A stretch of DNA of 25,256 bases from the NCBI GenBank assembly GCA_026260175.1, contig JAKCWW010007351.1, forward strand, positions 1 to 25,256, given 5' to 3'. A program made the position numbers and the translations under genes. This document shows positions 18,600-25,256 of the stretch, in pieces (positions within the stretch are counted from its first letter, which is position 1; each line of letters opens with the position of its first letter). This DNA comes from Reticulitermes lucifugus. Its lineage: Eukaryota; Arthropoda; Insecta; Blattodea; Rhinotermitidae. The notes under the pieces were generated by a model, which saw only the letters and a list, made by a program, of their open reading frames with translations, had not been told where the DNA came from and ran no database searches.

Positions 18600-19309
18600 C
18601 ATATCAAAATGCATGTCTCGCGTAGCAAGTAACGGTATGGGCGAATATCAAGCACAACAGTAGACAACTGGATCGAATTTAATTAAATAAAACTCGTACA
18701 CAGTGCTCACCATAGGTGTTACCTCTGCCTTGTGTAATTTCACGAACATTTAAGCCTCACATCGCTCCCTCCCACACGTCACCATAGCAACTTCACGTCA
18801 TTGAACTCCGGATACATGGACACCCTAAAGCGGCCCCTTGCAGTGTCCTGCAGATATTGTACTTTCATCTAGCTAACCATTGCACAAGGAATTATGTATA
18901 TCATTCGCTTTACATCGGCACTGACCCTAGCGGCATTCAGGGAAAATTTAATTTCCTATTACTTCTTACGTAATACTCACTACCGGAATCGGTCAAGTGA
19001 AAAAAAAAAGTTTTGCATGACAGTGTATGAGATGGATACCAAACAAGAGACAATGAGACCCGTTTGACATTGCACAATACTTTATATGCGAAAATAACGT
19101 GAAATCATTAATATGCTACCCCGCACACGAACAACGAGCAAAACATGAATCTCTTGTCTTTGTGTCCATATGTCTCACCTCAGAAACGGCATGACATATT
19201 TTCATCAAATTTGGTACTGCACATCCAAAGTAGAAAGGAAGACAAAGCCCACCAAGGGTTGTAGTGCTGATGATGATTATGACGATCACGTCCACACTAG
19301 AAGGGGCAG
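18600..19309. other. Gene-free stretch
   Basis: A run of A lies at 19000-19009. AGAAACGGCATGACATATT followed by TTCATCAAATTTGGTAC (about 19180-19215) resembles a phrase common in insect transposon ends, but I cannot assign it. Nothing else is visible. Confidence 0.4.
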
Positions 19310-19600
19310 CCTGAATAGCATAGCCGGTACAGTAAATATGCAACGGACTGGATGATTCGCGGTTCGAATTCCTAAGGGGTAAGACATTTTTCTCTTCTCC
19401 AAAACGTCCAGACCGGCTCTGGGACCAACCCAGCCTCCTATTCAATGGGTACCGGGGTTCTTCCCGGGGGTAAAGCAACGGGAGAGTTAACTTGGCCACT
19501 CACTCCAATATAGTGTCGAAGTTAAGATTGTGTGGAGCCATATCTCTTATCTCCCTTATATACCTTAATGGCGTGGACAGAGGCAACTTTACTCCTCAAT
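19310..19600 (+). mobile_element. SINE, family A copy 5
   Basis: ATAGCATAGCCGGTACAGTA (about 19315-19334) is the A-box region and CGCGGTTCGAATTCCTAAGG (about 19358-19377) holds the B box. The body matches CGTCCAGACCGGCTCTGGGA, CCTCCTATTCAATGGGTACC, CCGGGGGTAAAGC, TTGGCCACTCACTCCA, TAGTGTCG, and ends near ACTTTACTCCT. No TSD was found, so both limits are approximate. Confidence 0.85.
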
Positions 19601-19779
19601 GAAACTTGTCAGGTGAGTTTCATGTTCGTCCGTATCTGTCCAAAACACACACATACGCCCAGATTTCTCTCTACAGAAAATCGCATGCAGGCCAATAACT
19701 TACAGGTATACAAAGGATGCATCTCGACAACGGAAACCTTGGGTCCCACAAAGCTCGTGAATGCCTGATCGGCAGTGTG

Positions 19780-20684
19780 TATTAGCTTCTCAAGAATGTC
19801 TCTACTCCGTGGAGTTGGTTGGTATCGGCTTCTCAAGAATGACTCTGCTCCGTGGAGTTGGTTGGTATCAGCCTTTCAAGAAAGGCTCTGCCCCATGGAC
19901 TGGGTTGGTATCAGCTTCTCAAGAATGACTGCCCCATGGAGTGGGTTGGTATCAGCCTTTCAAAAATGACTCTACTCCGTGGAGTTGGTTGGTATCAGCC
20001 TTTCAAGAAAGGCTCTGCCCCATGGAGTGAGTTGGTATCAGCTTCTCAAAAATGAATGTCCCATTGAGTGGGTTGGTATCAGCTTCTCAAGAATAACTCT
20101 GCTCCATGGAGTTGGTTGGTATCAGCTTTTCAAGAAAGACTCTACTCCGTGGAGTTGGTTGGTATCAGCTTTTCAAGAATGACTCTGCTCCGTGGAGTTG
20201 GTTGGTATCAGCCTTTCAAGAATGGCTCTACTCCATGGAGTTGGTTGGTACCAGCCTTTCAAGAATGGCTCTGCCCCATGGAGTGGGTTGGTATCAGCTT
20301 CTCAAGAATAACTACCCCATAGAGTGGGTTGATATCAGCTTCTCAAGAATAACTGCCCCATGGAGTGGGTTGGTATCAGCTTCTCAAGAATAACTGCCCC
20401 ATGGAGTGGGTTGGTATCAGCTTCTCAAGAATGCTCTGCTTCGTGGAGTTGGCTGGTATCAGCCTTTCAATAATGGCTCTACTCCGTGGAGTTGGTTGGT
20501 ATCAGCCTTTCAAGAATGGCTCTGCCCCATGGAGTGGGTTGGTATCAGCTTCTCAAGAATAACTACCCCATAGAGTGGGTTGATATCAGCTTCTCAAGAA
20601 TAACTGCCCCATGGAGTGGGTTGGTATCAGCTTATCAAGAATAACTCTGCTCCATGGAGATGGTTGGTCTCAGCTCTGAAATTG
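19780..20684. repeat. 43/41-bp minisatellite with higher-order structure
   Basis: Twenty complete units occupy 19801-20645: thirteen of 43 bp, six of 41 bp (lacking a leading TC) and one of 40 bp, with partial units at both ends. Two main types alternate: one with CTCCGTGGAGTTGG...CCTTTCAAGAATGG, the other with CCCCATGGAGTGGG...CTTCTCAAGAATAA. All share TTGGTATCAGC. The five-unit block 20184-20394 (43+43+43+41+41 = 211 bp) recurs at 20435-20645 with about six differences, separated by the single 40-bp unit. CTCCATGGAG in some units is a perfect palindrome. ORFs through the array merely translate the repeat in rotating frames, since 43 is not a multiple of three. Confidence 0.97.
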
Positions 20685-21269
20685 TGAAGCGTCAAGTGCG
20701 AAGACGAATGCAAAAGGTAAACTTTAAAGAACTCATATTAATATTGATCATATTTAAACCCGAATGAGGTAAGCAGATGATCATGTTGATGCACTAAAAT
20801 TCGGCCAGTGCTCATACACGCAGATATCGAGCGGGTTTCGCTAGCAGTCCCTTAAAGACAAATGTAAAGTTGGATATTAAAACCCGCAGCATGTTGTATT
20901 TATCCTTCATAAAGACTACAGAAGCAACACAACTGACCGGGCAGCACCTCCGTGTCATAGAACTGCCACTTCTTTACCAAAAGCAAACTGGAGGAATACG
21001 AGTATACGACGCTTACCCTCTAAATGCCTTCGTCCGAACACACCCTGATAGGAATTAATTTACGCAATTTAGTGTCAAGCTGGGATAGCTCAGTTATTGT
21101 AAAGCCATAGTCCCACAGGTGGTGTGGCCGACAGTGCGCGTTCTTTACCATGCGGCCGAATAACGATCGGACCAAAACGAGTGTCCCTACGGAAGATTTT
21201 ATCATGTGGCTGTCACTATTAAAACGCCTGGGAACAGACTGTTGACACCACTGGTTCCCAAAACATGCT
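20685..21269. other. Gene-free stretch
   Basis: Nothing clear. GGGATAGCTCAGTT near 21083 resembles a tRNA A box, but no B box or fold follows. Confidence 0.45.
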
Positions 21270-21300
21270 CCCGCGGAAGACGAGTGTCGTGTTCCGCGGG
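21270..21300. repeat. Compact GC-rich hairpin
   Basis: CCCGCGGAA (21270-21278) pairs perfectly with TTCCGCGGG (21292-21300). Inside, after one G-G mismatch, ACGA pairs with TCGT around a GTG loop. That gives 13 pairs in a 31-nt fold. It is unattached to any recognised element. Confidence 0.8.
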
Positions 21301-21660
21301 CTGAATCGAGGTGTTCCGCCACTGAAACTGCGAACTATTCCCAATCCACAAAGAAAATGAAGTTAGGAGATAAAATGTTTTCAATTTTACACTTTTCTCG
21401 TGATCTCATATACACGCATGGCGTAAGACCCGATTTATAATATGACACCATACGTTCCGCTAGTAATATTGTTCTTAATTCGAATGATGCCACAAAAATA
21501 ATTTGTTCGTAATGTTTCGCAAAGAGGACTATGACTTCCAGGTAATTCGCGGATTGAAGAAGTTTCGAAACACCTAGAAAAATACAGGAAAGAACGGTAG
21601 AGGTAGAAATGAAACAGCTGAAGGGAGATGTGTAGGCAGAGAGTGTGTGGGGGGGGGGAG
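21301..21660. other. Gene-free stretch
   Basis: No recognisable feature apart from a short GTGTGTG plus poly-G run at about 21643-21658. Confidence 0.45.
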
Positions 21661-21664
21661 CATC

Positions 21665-21900
21665 AACGGGGCTTCCGTCCGTGGCATCCGTACAGTAAAG
21701 TGTATGACTTTGAGTTGGAAGACAGGAGTTCGAATCCAAATGGCATTCGTCAAGATCGGCTCAAGGGTTTCCAAAGTTTTACCAGGCATTTTCCACCTGG
21801 GCAACAAAGTTAAGCTGGCCCGTCACGTCCATTTAGCGCCGAGCTTAAAAATGTCAGCAATGTCACTTTCACTCCCCCACATGTAGTCCCTGCGTGGTTC
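21665..21900 (+). mobile_element. SINE, family A copy 6, diverged
   Basis: TCCGTGGCATCCGTACAGTA corresponds to the A-box region and CAGGAGTTCGAATCC (about 21724-21738) is the B box. The end matches the family: AAAGTTAAGCTGGCCCGTCA, CGTCCATTTAGCGCCGAGCT, TTTCACTCCCCCACATGTAG. The middle is largely diverged. No TSD was recognised. Confidence 0.7.
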
Positions 21901-22639
21901 TTAATCAAATAATTTTACCTTCACATAGACATTTTATTTATCTATTCCTGTGCCTGTGCCCTATTGTACAGATTCCCACTACCTAAAAAAAATCATCCAA
22001 GTTACAAATTTTACTCTATTCCAATGTATCACAGAAAATACGTACGTAGATTTATGACATCACATTCATAACTGAAATGGCTAAACATTTATTGCTGTAA
22101 AACAACAGTCTGAATACAGACGTGCCTGCTAAGTTAATTATGTTCTACAAAACAGTGCTACAATAACGTTTATGTTTAGAAGCTGTTTCGCATTACAAAT
22201 AACTTCAAACCTTTGCACGGCTGCAATGTTTGAATTGTTTACGGTACATTTTAAAACCGTGAAGGCGGGATAGCTACCTATGGCACGGCGTTCATAGCAA
22301 ATTTCACGGAAATCGAAGTTATCTGGAGGACAGACAACATCACAGACAGTTGCATGGAACTTCAACGCTATTTCTGCAGCATATTCCAAGAATTGACCGG
22401 CATTCGGAAAGCTACGTCATCTCTTTAGTGAAAAAAAGGAACCGAACGTAACAGCTCTGCCGCCCTTCATGTATTTAGTTTATGTATTCTAAAATCTATA
22501 TGTCAAACTCCAAGTGCACCCCGAAAGTAGAACAGTCCAATATGTTATACGCGAGTCTTGCAAACAACACTGAAACCTGACTCACAAAGTTGGCTACAGC
22601 GGTAGCTTGTATTATGGAGGTGCCCCTTTCAAAACTCGG
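21901..22639. other. AT-rich gene-free stretch
   Basis: Nothing identifiable. The 83-codon minus ORF at 22138-22389 has no domain features. Confidence 0.45.
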
Positions 22640-22810
22640 TCAGAATATCGACTCACCTGGTGTTTTGTAATTTTCCTCAGTCCCTTCAGGTAAGTTCCGA
22701 GTCAGTAGCTCAAGTTACGCCACAACCGCTTCCTTCCACATTGTTTCCAATTCATCATCCAATTATTCGTCGCTATATAGTTACCGACAGCGTCGTTAAA
22801 TAAACAAATA
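22640..22810 (+). mobile_element. SINE, family C copy 3, with shared 3' tail
   Basis: TCAGGTAAGTTCCGAGTC, CTCAAGTTACGCCACAACCG, CTTCCTTCCACATTGTTTCC match the family-C body. The end, TCGTCGCTATATAGTTACC followed by GACAGCGTCGTTAAATAAAC (22767-22805), corresponds to the 3' tail of the family-D SINE at 8181-8223. The head is eroded. Confidence 0.65.
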
Positions 22811-23117
22811 CAATACGGTATTGAAACCTCGCCGGAGAGGAGCCATGAGAGATCCATAAAGCAGGATTTAAAATATAACCCTAAAGAAAAGGTTAATCTG
22901 GGAAAATCAGGAAACATAAATAAAACGTAGAAAGAAGGGTGCAGTACTCGATGAGCAACCGAACTGATACCTGCTTAGAATTCGGCCACGTTCGGCTAAC
23001 GCAACTGAAGTTAAAAGAATTTTTCAGCCTCTCCAAATAAATGCCGTCGCGAATTCAGATGAAGCATATAGTTTAAAAATACATGTGCAATTTGAGTCAA
23101 AACTCTCAGTGATTCTG
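22811..23117. other. Gene-free stretch
   Basis: No feature recognised. Confidence 0.4.
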
Positions 23118-23198
23118 GTGACATCACAGACTAGAGACTGTGTCACGTGATGTCACACAGCTTGAGGAAATTTCGAACTGCTGACACAAATGACGTCA
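23118..23198. repeat. Inverted repeat with CRE-like sites
   Basis: GTGACATCAC (23118-23127) and GTGATGTCAC (23147-23156) are perfect reverse complements around a 19-nt loop. CACAG and CTGTG inside can form an alternative stem. A consensus CRE palindrome TGACGTCA lies 34 bp further on, at 23191-23198. No promoter or gene is attached, so a regulatory role is not supported beyond the site sequences. Confidence 0.6.
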
Positions 23199-25060
23199 AC
23201 TGTAGATGCTTCAATGTCTCACACTCCGTCCTACCATTAAGTTACATTAGTGGACTACCGACGAAGACGCCGTAAGCCTGCCGATAACGACTTTCTACAG
23301 CATATCTGAAATAAACGGAATTAGAAACTGTGCAGGGGCGTTTCTAAGCTGCTCATGACACTAAAAAGTTAAGGGATCGTTAACATTCCTTCATAAGGGC
23401 TGAAAGTTCTGGATGGCCACCTCCCGGAGTCGGCCACATTATTACAAAAGAGCAAGAGTCTACTTGCACCATGGTGTTCTCTCTCAGCAGCAAACCTTTC
23501 CAAGCCGGCTAAACTGTAAGCAGTAGACAATAGATAGTTTATTTCCAAACTATGTGATTAATTTTACCTAAGATGACCACCTGTTTAATTTAAATCCTGG
23601 TCGCCTATCGATATAAAATATAAACATGAAAAAGCCCTTTTAAAGTGACAAGATGTTACATTATCTTGCTGACTGGCAAATCCAGAGTTTTTCTATATTC
23701 TTTAGGGATATATTATGGTTATGGACTTCGCTTTTTATAATTTTCTTGTAAGTTGGCCACCTATGTACTTCCGATGATCACTTCTCAGCGGATGCACATG
23801 TCAACACGTCACCATGGTGGTTAACTGTCATGATGCCACACTGAGAGTGCCCGGTTTGCAGAATCTACTTCAGACTGTGAGAAAGAAGCTAGAGTACCAC
23901 TACTCTGTACGACAACACTTTATGATGGCACCTTACAGTCCCTTTACACTTCCCTCGACAGTGAACTCCAGTCCACAGACCATTACAAGTCCAACACAAA
24001 CCAGTGTCCGAAGAACGTAACAATTTCGAGGACACACACAACGCAACATCAACCAGCGTCAGGTAGGTCACTGACAAACAGCTTCACGCATTGCGCTTCG
24101 AACTTCGTCTCCTCCCTGTAGCGCCGTAGAAATCCTTAATGACTGGTGGTAAACACACACACGTTTCTCTACGTCATCTAAAACTGTCTGACCGTAAACG
24201 GTACTTCTCATTACTTTGGGCTTTAAGGCACTAAACGCTGACAAACGTCCCCATTTCAGTCTTTGTGCGTTTAGGCTGTGAGATGAATGCTGAATTTCAA
24301 CTTGGACTGATCCTCACACACGAGCTGTCATAACACTAGATTTTGATGGGTAACTTATAATTCAGGAATATAAACTAATACGGTGGCTTAAATGACGATT
24401 GTGAGCTGGCAACCACATACTCGCAATATCCACTACGAACTTGCGTTAGAGGTTTTATTAAACATGCAGACATTATTACAAAACTGGGAGATGGACAGAT
24501 GTCGTTTGAATTGAAACCAACAGCGTCAATGTAACACACAGTTCAACGTGCAGAATATCAAAACCATATCAAACAGACTGTGCACTTACGTAACAGTGTT
24601 CAATATTAGGGTGACAAAGGAAGTCCACCAGTTCGTTTGTGGAGGGGAACAGGATGGAGGTTTGTTAGTCTTAATTCAGTAGATGACCCGTTGGCATGAC
24701 CTTATAGGCTCCTAAAAGCAAGAGCTGAAATACAGTAAACTGTGTGACATTCATCATGAGAAAGTGAGCCTGGCCGCTCTAAGGCAAGAGCCCGATATGC
24801 ATGTAACTGTTTTTTTTCCTTATAGAAATGGCATAACAATTTCCGTGTTTTAAGACGTCAAAAATCTCTGCGTGACAATAGGCCACTCAAGCATCAAGAA
24901 TACGTTGTTCCAGTCGGTAACGCCATGTATACAGCCCCTTCACCAAAAAGCGTCAAGACAAAATAATCCCTGCGCCCACATAACGCGCCATTAAATTGTA
25001 CCAACAGACAAAGCTCTACGCATTCCTAAGCACGACACCACTTCGTGGCGCGTGGTTACA
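23199..25060. other. Gene-free stretch
   Basis: Nearly 1.9 kb in which I see no gene, SINE, TIR or tandem repeat. The longest ORF (23814-24020, 68 codons) has no recognised features. Confidence 0.45.
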
Positions 25061-25112
25061 CTACTACTATACTACTACTACTACTACTACTTCTTCTTCT
25101 TCTTCTTCTTCC
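25061..25112. repeat. (CTA)n(CTT)n compound microsatellite
   Basis: CTA units at about 25061-25089 with one interruption pass into CTT units to about 25112. It sits exactly at the 3' end of the adjoining minus-strand SINE, so it is best read as that element's tail: GAA units, then TAG units. Confidence 0.9.
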
Positions 25113-25256
25113 AATGGCTCGACAGCCCCTTGGGGGCCTAGTACGCCTCATTGTTCGAGGCTTCACGATCACACTTTTAGACACACCACGTTTGGTAGGA
25201 CTCCTCTGGACGAGAGACCAACTCGTCGCAGAGACCTCTACCTGACAACACACAAC
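25061..25256 (-). mobile_element. SINE, family B copy 2, cut by the window end
   Basis: The minus strand matches the copy at 3860-4108: TTGTCAGGTAGAGGTCTCTG, CGTCCAGAGGAGTCCTACCA, GTGGTGTGTCTAAA, GAAGCCTCGAACAATGAGG, GGCCCCCAAGGGGCTGTCGA and GCCATTGG. The tRNA head lies beyond the window. Its tail is a long trinucleotide repeat, where copy 1 has a short A-run. Confidence 0.88.

Noticed and set aside
19775..20562. Series of overlapping plus-strand ORFs encoding repeated VGISFSRM/GWYQLLKN-like peptides
   Set aside because: They are translations of the 43/41-bp minisatellite in all three frames; frame rotation is what a unit length not divisible by three gives.
19801..20645. CRISPR-like array
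   Set aside because: Units are contiguous with no spacers; the window is eukaryotic in character and this is a minisatellite.
21079..21125. tRNA-like A box GGGATAGCTCAGTT
   Set aside because: No B box or cloverleaf follows, and there is no second copy in the window to define a SINE.

Overview
This window looks like non-coding, repeat-rich DNA from a large animal genome, most likely an insect. The evidence is the AT-rich background, the absence of any long or bacterial-type ORF, many tRNA-derived SINEs with pol III A/B boxes, 5'-truncated retroelements flanked by target-site duplications (TSDs), hAT-like non-autonomous DNA elements, a minisatellite and microsatellites. The SINE style suggests a cockroach/termite-like polyneopteran. 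That assignment rests on memory of such repeats, not on a search, and is weak. I see no host protein-coding gene that I can support.

Layout. 1-4118: an imperfect 86-bp direct repeat, a tRNA-Glu-headed SINE (family D, minus), one copy of an unclassified dispersed repeat (R), a 5'-truncated LINE tail with an 11-bp TSD (2649-3058), and a tRNA-Leu/Ser-headed SINE (family B) with its TSD. 4119-13029: mostly featureless DNA with SINE copies (A at 5914, C at 6660, D at 8181), a CCAA-rich tract and several degenerate retroelement-end motifs. 13030-13570: a complete 525-bp hAT-type MITE with a perfect 8-bp TSD. 14122-16870: the second R copy, a long (TG)n tract and further A and C SINEs. 16880-18186: a TIR element interrupted by a truncated Penelope-like element (PLE). 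18290-19600: two more family-A SINEs. 19780-20684: a 43/41-bp minisatellite with higher-order structure. 20685-25256: two compact inverted repeats, SINEs A and C, a long empty stretch, and a family-B SINE cut by the window end.

The most interesting locus is the PLE at 17059-18030. It keeps the C-terminal GIY-YIG-like coding tail. It is bounded by 69-bp inverted arms (66/69 identical), carries a 34-bp-stem hairpin in its 3' region, and contains a 44-nt hammerhead-ribozyme-like fold with an unusual bulged U. It lies between 13-bp direct repeats inside an older TIR element. The second most interesting locus is the minisatellite, where a five-unit 211-bp block occurs twice, 251 bp apart.

These parts do not work together as a pathway. 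They record successive insertions, several of which can be delimited to the base from their target duplications.
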